DNA from: a virus
Direction: 5' to 3' (one strand)
Length of the DNA: 24,064 nucleotides
IMG/VR virus record: IMGVR_UViG_3300037963_000082
Location: 1-24,064 of that record
The position numbers and the translations under genes were made by a program. Below are positions 5,226-12,407 of this stretch, piece after piece (the stretch's first letter is position 1; each line of letters opens with the position of its first letter). The notes below the pieces were generated by a model. That model saw only the letters and a list, made by a program, of their open reading frames with translations, did not search any database and was not told where the DNA came from.

Positions 5226-6726
5226 AATGACAGAGACGCTCACGGAGATAGAGCGTAACGGTTTAAAAATAAACCTAGATACACTAAAACAAATTGAGAC
5301 AGAGTTTCAAACAGAACTGGATGAACTAGAGATACGTCTGAATGAAATGGCGCGGGAAGCAATGGGGGATACTCCCATCAATCTTGCCAGCCCAGATGAC
5401 CGTAGTATTCTCCTTTACTCCCGTAAGGTGAAGGACAAGAAAGAATGGTCACGCATGTTCAATCTGGGTCACGAGATGCGTGGTGCCACCATGAAACCAA
5501 AGCAGCGTGTGCGGATGAAAAGAAGCGTGTTTGCTTCCACAGTTCGCCGCATGACTGATGTAGTTAAAAAGACTGTTGGTAGTAGATGTGCAGGATGTCT
5601 TGGTCATGGTAGAGTTCGCCCTGTAAATAAGAATGGACAACCAAGTAAAGTTTTACGTGTTTGTAAATTTTGTAAAGGTGTTGGTGTAATCTACACACCC
5701 ACACGAGAGGTTGCCGGATTCAAACTGGTGCCTCGTGACACGTTTGATACTGCCGCTGCTGGATTTAAGACTGATAAAACTACGTTAGAAGATAGGTCAA
5801 TAGAACTATCCGGGCAAGCAAAGGAGTTTGCCACCGCATACATACGTTACAATGCCTTACGTACTTACCTAAATACTTTTGTAGAGGGAATGAAAAACAA
5901 TGTTGATGCAAATGGTATCATCCATCCAGAGTTTATGCAGTGTGTTACAGCGACGGGTCGCCTTTCGAGCCGCAATCCTAACTTTCAGAATATGCCACGA
6001 GGTAATACCTTTGCAATACGAAAGGTTGTTGAGAGTCGGTTCGATGGTGGCTACATACTTGAAGGGGATTATTCGCAATTAGAATTTAGGGTAGCTGGTT
6101 TCCTTGCAAAGGATAGTCAAGCATACATAGACGTAAAGGATGGCACAGATGTTCACCAATATACTGCAGATATTATCGGATGCAGCCGACAAGAAGCAAA
6201 GGCACATACCTTCAAGCCTCTATACGGCGGCACCACCGGAACAGAAGCCCAACAACGCTACTACAGAGCCTTTAAGGAAAAGTATGAAGGGGTATCCATC
6301 TGGCACGACAAACTCCAGCGAGAAGCCGTTAAAACGAAGCAGATCACCCTTCCAAGTGGTAGGCAGTATGCTTTTCCCTCTGCGCGGTGGACAGAGTGGG
6401 GTACAGCCACAAACCGCACGGCGATATGTAATTACCCTGTTCAGGGTTTTGCTACTGCTGACCTTCTTCCTACTGCTCTTGTTCGTTTGAGCAAGATGAT
6501 GAGAGTAAGAAAATTAAATTCTGTTATTTGCAATACTGTACACGATTCAATAGTGTTGGATGTACACCCTGATGAAAAAGACGTTTGTATCAAGCTGTTA
6601 GAATACGCAATGTTATCATTACCTACAGAGAGCGTGAACCGATATGGAATTGAATATGACATGCCTGTCGGAATAGAATTAAAGATAGGAAAGAATTGGC
6701 TTGACACTGAGGTCGTTAATCTGTAA
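5185..6726 (+). CDS. family A DNA polymerase with DnaJ-like zinc insertion
   Basis: Replicative polymerase of 513 aa lacking its own exonuclease domain. The N-terminal helices cover about residues 1-120. A DnaJ-type double motif follows, C135-x2-C138-x-G-x-G and C160-x2-C163-x-G-x-G. Then come the thumb and palm with motif A GDYSQLEFRV (D295), motif B Rx3Kx7YG (R335, K339, Y347) and motif C VHDSIVL (H453, D454). All catalytic residues are intact. The frame is open from 5149, but ATG 5185 has AGGA eight bases before it and starts at the expected helix, so I choose it. The zinc insertion is the known mark of HMO-2011-type phages. Confidence 0.9.
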   Translation: MQRTLLPTLRLSLEMTETLTEIERNGLKINLDTLKQIETEFQTELDELEIRLNEMAREAMGDTPINLASPDDRSILLYSRKVKDKKEWSRMFNLGHEMRGATMKPKQRVRMKRSVFASTVRRMTDVVKKTVGSRCAGCLGHGRVRPVNKNGQPSKVLRVCKFCKGVGVIYTPTREVAGFKLVPRDTFDTAAAGFKTDKTTLEDRSIELSGQAKEFATAYIRYNALRTYLNTFVEGMKNNVDANGIIHPEFMQCVTATGRLSSRNPNFQNMPRGNTFAIRKVVESRFDGGYILEGDYSQLEFRVAGFLAKDSQAYIDVKDGTDVHQYTADIIGCSRQEAKAHTFKPLYGGTTGTEAQQRYYRAFKEKYEGVSIWHDKLQREAVKTKQITLPSGRQYAFPSARWTEWGTATNRTAICNYPVQGFATADLLPTALVRLSKMMRVRKLNSVICNTVHDSIVLDVHPDEKDVCIKLLEYAMLSLPTESVNRYGIEYDMPVGIELKIGKNWLDTEVVNL

Positions 6727-6729
6727 GAT
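6701..6729 (+). promoter_or_regulatory. strong sigma-70-like promoter before the ssDNA-binding protein gene
   Basis: TTGACA (6701-6706, perfect -35) is followed after exactly 17 bases by TAAGAT (6724-6729, four of six). It spans the last codons and stop of the polymerase gene. The predicted start near 6736 gives a leader of about 30 bases containing AAGGAG. This is the only wide gap in the plus operon, which fits an added promoter for a protein needed in large amounts. Confidence 0.65.
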
Positions 6730-6766
6730 CGTTTTACACCCCTGATTTTAAGGAGAATGAAAAGTC

Positions 6767-7627
6767 ATGGAAACAGGAACAGAAGTAATGGAAATTGATA
6801 ATATCGATGCAATTGTTGCAGCATTCAACGATGATAACGCTGAGGCACTAATGGAAGCAAGCGGTCAGGGCGGTAATAATAATCGTCAAGTCGGTTTGCC
6901 TCGCATAAATATAAATTACGATGCAGAGACAGAGGATGGTATACCTCTAACTCGTGGCACGTGGAAGATGTATTTGGATGGTAGGTTTGTTTACGCCGAT
7001 AAGGTAAACATCCGTCCCATTTTGCGTACCTTTGAGTACAGCGTTTGGGATCAGGAGAGTGGCACATTCTCTTCTAAGTCAGTGCAAAAGACAAGCCTGT
7101 CTGGTATGTTTCCAGACACGACTGGCGGTAACAAATGTGGTAGACTTACACGAGATGAAGAGGATCGTTTGTCAAAGGATGATCTAGCGTATCTACATTC
7201 CCGTTCAGTCGTATGTAATCAAGTTATCTACGCTAAGATAAGCGGCAGTTTTACCACTGCTGAAGGCACTGCCGTAGATGTTGTAGATCAACCAGTGGTT
7301 GCATATTTCAAACGATCTGGATTCAAACCCATCTCTGACTTTATTGACAGCTTGTCCAAGCAGAAGAAGCTGATGCAGAAGTGCATTGTTTCTTTGACTA
7401 CTCACAAGCACAAAAAGGGTAGTGTAACTTATTGGACTCCAGTCCCCGCCCTTGTGGGCGAAGCAGACATAACAGATGAGGATAAGCAACTCATGTCTAT
7501 GTTTGCTGAAACTGTAAAGGGTCATAACGATAATGTTATGAATCAACACCGTGAAGCGGCAAAGCTCGTTGCTGACGATGACGACATCGATTTGGCTTCG
7601 GACTTTGAAAATGCTAACGCTGCTTAA
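6767..7627 (+). CDS. probable single-stranded DNA-binding protein
   Basis: A 286-residue protein I assign by context and composition, not by a firm motif. It lies between polymerase and nuclease genes, has its own promoter and good ribosome site (AAGGAG, 6750-6755), and contains a beta-rich body (about 45-245). It ends in an acidic tail (VADDDDIDLASDF, then ENANAA), like the C-terminal tails of T7 gp2.5 and bacterial SSB that contact partner proteins. The first 40 residues are also acidic and Gly/Asn-rich. An alternative start is ATG 6788, with AGGA nine bases upstream. It could instead be another abundant replication factor. Confidence 0.55.
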   Translation: METGTEVMEIDNIDAIVAAFNDDNAEALMEASGQGGNNNRQVGLPRININYDAETEDGIPLTRGTWKMYLDGRFVYADKVNIRPILRTFEYSVWDQESGTFSSKSVQKTSLSGMFPDTTGGNKCGRLTRDEEDRLSKDDLAYLHSRSVVCNQVIYAKISGSFTTAEGTAVDVVDQPVVAYFKRSGFKPISDFIDSLSKQKKLMQKCIVSLTTHKHKKGSVTYWTPVPALVGEADITDEDKQLMSMFAETVKGHNDNVMNQHREAAKLVADDDDIDLASDFENANAA

Positions 7628-8507
7628 AATACAAGACCACATGGTCAATGCTTTGCGGGGGGAAACTGATGTCTCCCCGCAATCAGTTAAGGACTTTGCC
7701 CAAGAGTGTTCAGAAGCGGCAGAGCGACAACTTGTGCGTAAACGGGGGGATTTTCGTATTCGCATGTCAGGACTTGGTCGTCCTCTTTGCCAACAGGTGT
7801 TGGAGAAGAATGGCATCAAAGAAGATATGGAATACAACACCCTGTTTAGATTCATGTTTGGTGATCTCACAGAATCTATACTGATGCTGATTATGAAAGA
7901 AGCGGGTGTAGAGATAGTGGACTATCAACGAGCCGTTGAATTAAAAATAAATGACACGATTGTAACTGGTACGCTTGATGTCATCATACGAGATGAACTT
8001 GGTGTTGAAAAAGTATGGGATGTCAAGTCGGCTAGTGATTGGGCTTTTAATTATAAATTCACTGGTATAAATGGTGGATACGAAAAGCTAAAGGAAGATG
8101 ATCCCTTTGGTTATGTTATGCAAGGGTTTCTTTACGGAGAGGCCACAGGGTTGCCCTTTGGTGGGTGGATTGTAGTAAACAAATCCAACGGCATGGTTGC
8201 AATTGTAGAGGTGCCGGACTGGGTTCAGGACGATAAAGAAGCCTATTTAAAGGATGCGGAAGAGCGTGTAAAGTTTCTTACGAATCCTGACGTAAAGCCG
8301 TTTGTTCCTTTCAAGTCAGAGCCGGAAACTTATCGTCGTGATGGCGAAACAATAAAGACAGGAAACAAACTCCTTCCAAGAGAATGTAATCTGTGTGGTT
8401 ACCGTTATCACTGTTGGCCTAACGCTGTTCTTCACGGTAAGGTTACATCAAAAGCAAAGAACCCCCCTGTTGTATGGTACGATAAACTTAAAAAGAAAGA
8501 ATTGTAG
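7611..8507 (+). CDS. Cas4/RecB-like PD-(D/E)XK exonuclease, probable Fe-S protein
   Basis: A 298-residue nuclease. Core residues seen are E88 (GDLTESIL), D123 (TGTLDVII), D137-x-K139 (WDVKSAS) and a QxxxY motif (Q171, Y175), the full RecB-family set. Four cysteines match the Cas4/AddB iron-sulphur pattern: C60 near the N-terminus and C259-x2-C262-x5-C268 near the C-terminus. It sits where T7-like phages encode their exonuclease (gp6), suggesting DNA end processing, recombination or host DNA breakdown. ATG 7611 overlaps the preceding gene by 17 bp; the ribosome site is weak. The longer frame to 7551 would overlap far into that gene. Confidence 0.8.
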   Translation: MLTLLKIQDHMVNALRGETDVSPQSVKDFAQECSEAAERQLVRKRGDFRIRMSGLGRPLCQQVLEKNGIKEDMEYNTLFRFMFGDLTESILMLIMKEAGVEIVDYQRAVELKINDTIVTGTLDVIIRDELGVEKVWDVKSASDWAFNYKFTGINGGYEKLKEDDPFGYVMQGFLYGEATGLPFGGWIVVNKSNGMVAIVEVPDWVQDDKEAYLKDAEERVKFLTNPDVKPFVPFKSEPETYRRDGETIKTGNKLLPRECNLCGYRYHCWPNAVLHGKVTSKAKNPPVVWYDKLKKKEL

Positions 8508-8508
8508 G

Positions 8509-8889
8509 ATGCCGTACTTATTTGTGAAAGATTATGAGGTGGAACTCATGGAGTTAAACAGCGACCTCAGTCATGTGTACATAGAGTCTAGTTCTGGTAC
8601 AGGTGGGGAACGCAGGGTTACTCGTTTGCGTTTACATGAAAAAGGTTTACCTCTTACTCTTGTGAATCATTATGGTAAGGACGGTCATTTGACTTCTGAT
8701 ACGGATGCAAGAGACATTAAAAAGGTAGAAACGGATTTGCAACATATCAGTAGACGTTCATTTTCAGGAGCTTATGTATGTGTGCCGATGCACCCTTTGA
8801 CAAAAGAACTTACCAACATAGAAAAGTATTCCCCCAAACTGGCAGGGTACCTAGAAAAAAGATTAATATCGATAGGGGTAACCTTTTGA
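8509..8889 (+). CDS. hypothetical protein between two nuclease genes (126 aa)
   Basis: Unrecognised. The N-terminal half looks beta-rich (PYLFVKDYEVELMEL), the middle carries many Arg, Lys and His, and the C-terminal part is helical. I start at ATG 8509, immediately after the preceding stop (TAGGATG), although the frame is open to 8395. It ends in a four-base overlap with the endonuclease I start (TTGA). Its location suggests a role in DNA processing, perhaps as a nuclease partner, but nothing in the sequence proves that. Confidence 0.6.
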   Translation: MPYLFVKDYEVELMELNSDLSHVYIESSSGTGGERRVTRLRLHEKGLPLTLVNHYGKDGHLTSDTDARDIKKVETDLQHISRRSFSGAYVCVPMHPLTKELTNIEKYSPKLAGYLEKRLISIGVTF

Positions 8890-9257
8890 GTAATAAAATA
8901 AAATACAGGTCTAAGTTTGAACTTAATCTGGCAAAGACTTTAACAGCAAACAACATTGAGTTTCAATACGAAGAAGAACGGTTTGAATACATACCTGCTC
9001 CCCGTCATTATACTCCCGACTTTTACTTTCCCGAAACAAACATTTACGTTGAAGCAAAGGGACACTTGGATAAAGGGGATCGTGTTAAGATGATACTGAT
9101 GAAACAACAACATCCTGAACTTGATATTCGTTTTGTTTTTATGAATGCAAAGAATAAGATTTACAAGGGTAGCAAAACAACATACGCTGCTTGGTGTACA
9201 CGATATAACTTTGAATGGGCCGAAGGGTCTATTCCTATGGAGTGGGTAAAAAAATGA
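8886..9257 (+). CDS. endonuclease I (T7 gp3-like Holliday junction resolvase)
   Basis: Resolves branched DNA and, in T7, helps degrade host DNA. The 123-residue protein aligns by eye along its length with T7 gp3. The catalytic set is E12 (SKFELN), D45 (YTPDFYF), E56 and K58 (VEAKG), matching T7 E20, D55, E65 and K67. The shared segments QHPELDIR and YKGS and the closing P-x-E-W-x-K are also present. No ATG lies in a suitable place. TTG 8886 overlaps the previous stop (TTGA) with an AGGGG site about eight bases upstream, so this start is preferred to the far upstream ATG at 8778. Confidence 0.9.
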   Translation: MSNKIKYRSKFELNLAKTLTANNIEFQYEEERFEYIPAPRHYTPDFYFPETNIYVEAKGHLDKGDRVKMILMKQQHPELDIRFVFMNAKNKIYKGSKTTYAAWCTRYNFEWAEGSIPMEWVKK

Positions 9258-9601
9258 CTATCGACGAAACAGAACTAAACAAACAAGTAGAGATTATGTC
9301 TTTATTACCCGATAGATATTACATCATACTCAAACCTCTTGATGGTGAAAACTTTACTTTGACAGCGTATGATACGACAAGTAAGACCTATGAAAATGAA
9401 GAAGACTTCAACCCTGCTATGATTATACAAGAGGGTCTTATGGAAACCCTAAGAGAAAAACTTGATGATGTATATGATAGAGGTGCAGCCTCAATAAAAT
9501 TCAAACAAACTGCAGAGTCTATGATAGAAGAAGCTGAAGAAGAATTTAAACATCAATTTGATGATAATGTAATTAAAGTTGATTTTGGAAAGAAACAATG
9601 A
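9254..9601 (+). CDS. hypothetical acidic protein (115 aa)
   Basis: An unrecognised 115-residue acidic protein. A beta-rich part (RYYIILKPL to TLTAYDTT) is followed by long Glu-rich helices (about 55-105). ATG 9254 overlaps the endonuclease stop (ATGA) and has GGAG upstream; its own stop overlaps the next ATG in the same way. It is strictly coupled to both neighbours. No function can be assigned. Confidence 0.65.
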   Translation: MTIDETELNKQVEIMSLLPDRYYIILKPLDGENFTLTAYDTTSKTYENEEDFNPAMIIQEGLMETLREKLDDVYDRGAASIKFKQTAESMIEEAEEEFKHQFDDNVIKVDFGKKQ

Positions 9602-9852
9602 AACACGAAGAGTACATGGTAAAAAGATTGAGAGAAGAACAAGATGCTGTTAACAAACCGCCACACTACAATCAAGCAGGTGTCGAGTGCATTGAGGCAA
9701 TCGAAGCGGCGACAGACAATGGGTTTGAATATTACCTGCAAGGAAACATCATCAAATACCTCTGGAGATACCGATACAAAAACGGAATCGAAGACCTTAA
9801 AAAAGCACAGTGGTACCTAAACAAACTGATCAAAATAAAAGAGGAACAATAG
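9598..9852 (+). CDS. DUF3310 / SaV-like protein (84 aa)
   Basis: The segment VNKPPHYN, then ECIEAIE, then QGNIIKYLWRYRYKNG and a helix with DLKKAQWYLNKLI is the DUF3310 signature. The same domain is found in T7 gp1.7, described as a nucleotide kinase acting on dGMP and dTMP. At 84 aa this is the bare domain. Placed directly before the ribonucleotide reductase it fits nucleotide metabolism, but kinase activity of the short form is an inference. ATG 9598 overlaps the preceding stop (ATGA), with GGAAAG upstream. Confidence 0.8.
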   Translation: MKHEEYMVKRLREEQDAVNKPPHYNQAGVECIEAIEAATDNGFEYYLQGNIIKYLWRYRYKNGIEDLKKAQWYLNKLIKIKEEQ

Positions 9853-9854
9853 AT

Positions 9855-11783
9855 ATGAACAACATGCTGCCCACACCATATCAGCAATTTATTCACAAAT
9901 CACGTTATGCTCGTTGGATTGACGACGAAGAAAGGCGAGAGGATTGGGATGAAACTGTATCCAGATATATTAGCTTTATGGATAATCATGTGCGTAATAA
10001 ACACAATTATATCATACCAAGTAAATTGAGGTCTGAAATTGAAGATGCTATTTTAAGTCTCAAGGTTATGCCATCAATGAGAGCAATGATGACTGCAGGT
10101 CAGGCTCTTAGTCGTGACAACGTATGTGGATACAATTGTAGTTACATTCCTGTTGATAGTCCTCGTTCTTTTGATGAGTGCATGTATATATTGATGTGTG
10201 GGACTGGTGTTGGGTTTAGTGTGGAGAGAGAAAATGTTGATAGACTACCTGTGGTATCTGATAATTTTAGTGATTCTAGTACCGTAATTACTGTAGCTGA
10301 TAGCAAGCCGGGATGGGCTAAAGCTTACCGTGAGTTAATTGCACTACTGTACGCAGGACAAGTTCCCTCTTGGGATACATCTGGTATTCGCCCTGCAGGT
10401 GCGCGGCTAAAGATAATGGGGGGTAGAGCAAGTGGTCCCCAGCCTTTGATTGACCTGTTTAATTTTACGGTGGAAATATTCAAGAAGGCTGCTGGACGTA
10501 GATTGTTTCCTATTGAGTGCCACGATCTCATGTGTAAGGTGGGAGAGGTAGTTGTTGTGGGGGGTGTTCGCAGATCAGCCCTGATTAGTTTATCTAATCT
10601 TAACGACGATCAAATGCGCCACGCCAAAGCCGGATCGTGGTGGGAGACAGAGGGTCAACGTGCGTTGGCAAACAACTCTGTTGCGTACAAATCAAAGCCG
10701 GAGATGGGTACGTTTATGCGTGAGTGGCTTGCCCTGTACGATAGCAAGTCGGGTGAGCGTGGCATGTTTAACAGGGAGTCTGCCGACAAGCAAGTGGCTC
10801 GTAACGGTAGGCGTGAGACAGGACATATGTGGGGTACGAACCCCTGCAGTGAGATCATCTTACGCCCGTACAGTTTTTGTAATTTGTCAGAGGTGGTAGT
10901 CCGTGAAAACGACACGTTAGAGTCTTTGAAAGAAAAGGTACGGATAGCAACTATCTTAGGTACTTTACAATCAACCCTTGTAGACTTTAAGTATTTGAGG
11001 AAAGCATGGAAAGACAACGCAGAAGAAGAACGCTTGTTAGGTGTATCCTTGACTGGTATAATGGATCATCCCGTTTTATCAAAGAACGTAGACAGCAAGC
11101 GTTGGCTAGACGAAATGCGGGAACACGCGATAGAGGTCAACAAGAACTTTGCCCAGATGCTTGGAATCCCACAGAGTACTGCAATCACCTGTGTCAAACC
11201 GTCGGGTACTGTGTCTCAACTGGTGGACGCAGCAAGCGGGATACATGCACGACACAACGACCACTTTATAAGGACAGTACGTGGGGATAACAAAGACCCA
11301 CTCACTCAGTTCCTTATCGATAGTGGTGTGCCTGCAGAACGGGATGTGATGAAGCCCGACAACGTTACAGTGTTTAGCTTCCCCATGCAGTCTCCTAAAG
11401 GGGCCGTGACCCGCACACAAACCACAGCCATAGAGCAGCTAGAGTTGTGGAAAACTTACGCTATACATTGGTGTGAACACAAACCATCCATCACTGTCAC
11501 TGTAAAGGAACATGAGTGGATGGAAGTAGGTGCGTGGGTGTATGAAAACTTTGATGTGGCATCAGGAGTTTCTTTCCTTCCCCACAGTGATCATACCTAT
11601 CAACAGGCTCCGTACCAAGATATAGAACCTGATGATTATCTTGAATGGAAAAAACGCATGGAAGTGGTTCACATTGACTGGGGTAAACTCACAGACTTTG
11701 AAAAGGAAGACAACACTAACGGCTCCCGTGAGCTTGCTTGCACTGCAGGTGTGTGTGAAGTTGTTGACTTGACAGCAGCGTGA
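9855..11783 (+). CDS. nrdJ: class II (adenosylcobalamin-dependent) ribonucleoside-triphosphate reductase
   Basis: Converts ribonucleotides to deoxyribonucleotides through a B12-generated thiyl radical. Residues correspond to the monomeric Lactobacillus leichmannii type: the redox pair C95 (YNCSY) and C342 (FCNL), the radical site C331 with N329 and E333 (NPCSEI), and the C-terminal shuttle pair C629-x4-C634. A CGTGVGFSVE segment lies at 115-124. At 642 aa it is shorter than the roughly 740-aa bacterial enzyme but has every key residue. ATG 9855 has GAGGA nine bases before it. Being oxygen-independent and single-chain, it is the common RNR type in marine phages; it requires host B12. Confidence 0.93.
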   Translation: MNNMLPTPYQQFIHKSRYARWIDDEERREDWDETVSRYISFMDNHVRNKHNYIIPSKLRSEIEDAILSLKVMPSMRAMMTAGQALSRDNVCGYNCSYIPVDSPRSFDECMYILMCGTGVGFSVERENVDRLPVVSDNFSDSSTVITVADSKPGWAKAYRELIALLYAGQVPSWDTSGIRPAGARLKIMGGRASGPQPLIDLFNFTVEIFKKAAGRRLFPIECHDLMCKVGEVVVVGGVRRSALISLSNLNDDQMRHAKAGSWWETEGQRALANNSVAYKSKPEMGTFMREWLALYDSKSGERGMFNRESADKQVARNGRRETGHMWGTNPCSEIILRPYSFCNLSEVVVRENDTLESLKEKVRIATILGTLQSTLVDFKYLRKAWKDNAEEERLLGVSLTGIMDHPVLSKNVDSKRWLDEMREHAIEVNKNFAQMLGIPQSTAITCVKPSGTVSQLVDAASGIHARHNDHFIRTVRGDNKDPLTQFLIDSGVPAERDVMKPDNVTVFSFPMQSPKGAVTRTQTTAIEQLELWKTYAIHWCEHKPSITVTVKEHEWMEVGAWVYENFDVASGVSFLPHSDHTYQQAPYQDIEPDDYLEWKKRMEVVHIDWGKLTDFEKEDNTNGSRELACTAGVCEVVDLTAA

Positions 11784-11790
11784 ACTGCTG
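11773..11790 (+). promoter_or_regulatory. hairpin enclosing the RNR stop / zinc-ribbon start
   Basis: CAGCAG (11773-11778) and CTGCTG (11785-11790) form a perfect six-pair stem. The six-base loop CGTGAA contains the overlapping stop and start (GTGA, 11780-11783). There is no Shine-Dalgarno site upstream of the GTG. A terminating ribosome would open the stem, so reinitiation coupled to RNR translation is likely. Confidence 0.4.
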
Positions 11791-11956
11791 GCACTGTAAA
11801 ACAAAGTTGAGGTGGGTTGGTGATCACGATGTGGATGAACTGACAGAAGATAAGTATAGTATACTAACTTGTTTAGAGTGTCCCGAATGTAAATCGTGGG
11901 TTGAGGTGTACTACCCAAAGGACAGTAACGATGATACAGATAAAGATAACACCTGA
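11780..11956 (+). CDS. small zinc-ribbon protein (58 aa)
   Basis: A 58-residue protein starting with GTG inside the RNR stop (GTGA overlap). C3-x2-C6 and C34-x2-C37, with an extra C31, make a zinc ribbon. The opening MNCWHCKTKL and the GDHD segment look like a small zinc-ribbon family I have seen in many phages, always without a known function. The last 15 residues are very acidic. The end overlaps the next gene by 26 bp. Confidence 0.7.
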   Translation: MNCWHCKTKLRWVGDHDVDELTEDKYSILTCLECPECKSWVEVYYPKDSNDDTDKDNT

Positions 11957-12407
11957 TATTATTAGTCGAGCCAAAAAGAAAGCTGCCTCTGTAGGTAATC
12001 TACAGGGCAGCATAACTGGCAGTCTTAGTAATGTCGTTGGTGCTATAGGAGAGGTAATCGTAAAGGACTACGTTGGGGGCAGTGACGCTAACAACAAGGA
12101 CTACGATTTGATCGTCGGAAACAAACGGGTGGATGTCAAGACCAAGCGTTGTAACACCACACCGTCACCTAACTACGATTGTTCTGTATCAGCACACGGA
12201 ACCAAACAGGACTGTGATAGTTACGTCTTTGTGCGTATCCTTACGGATCATAGCAAGGCGTGGATTCTTGGTGAGATACCAAAACAAACCTTCTACACAA
12301 AAGCAACCCGTTATAAGGTGGGTGACGTAGACCCAAGCAACGGCTTTGTTTTCAAGGCTGATTGTTACAATCTAGCAATACAGGAATTAGAACAGATAAA
12401 TGTCTAA
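11931..12407 (+). CDS. PD-(D/E)XK nuclease-like protein (158 aa)
   Basis: A helix with GAIGEVIV (E41), then DYDLIV (D59), then RVDVKTKR (D68-x-K70) gives the E...D...DxK arrangement of PD-(D/E)XK nucleases. The C-terminal part (about 95-158) is beta-rich. Four cysteines (74, 84, 95, 145) are scattered and their role is unclear. ATG 11931 has AAAGGA upstream and lies in the end of the zinc-ribbon gene; the frame extends to 11901 without a better start. The protein may act on host or branched DNA. Substrate unknown. Confidence 0.72.
   Translation: MIQIKITPDIISRAKKKAASVGNLQGSITGSLSNVVGAIGEVIVKDYVGGSDANNKDYDLIVGNKRVDVKTKRCNTTPSPNYDCSVSAHGTKQDCDSYVFVRILTDHSKAWILGEIPKQTFYTKATRYKVGDVDPSNGFVFKADCYNLAIQELEQINV

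Noticed and set aside
5587-5682. A stand-alone DnaJ co-chaperone
   Set aside because: Only one half of the DnaJ zinc domain is present, no J-domain (HPD) exists, and the frame is continuous with polymerase motifs on its C-terminal side.
7205-7870. Long minus-strand open frame (221 codons) opposite the SSB-like and nuclease genes
   Set aside because: It is antisense to two well-supported genes, has no ribosome site or recognisable domain, and its composition is that of a reverse reading.
7611-8507. CRISPR-associated cas4 as part of a CRISPR locus
   Set aside because: No direct-repeat array and no other cas gene is present; the gene sits in a phage replication operon.
11868-11880. Palindrome AGTATA-G-TATACT within the zinc-ribbon gene
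   Set aside because: It is AT-rich, short and within coding sequence, with no neighbouring control feature; chance is likely.
11562-11918. Minus-strand open frame of 118 codons at the end of the RNR gene
   Set aside because: It is antisense to the conserved RNR C-terminus and the zinc-ribbon gene; no supporting signal.
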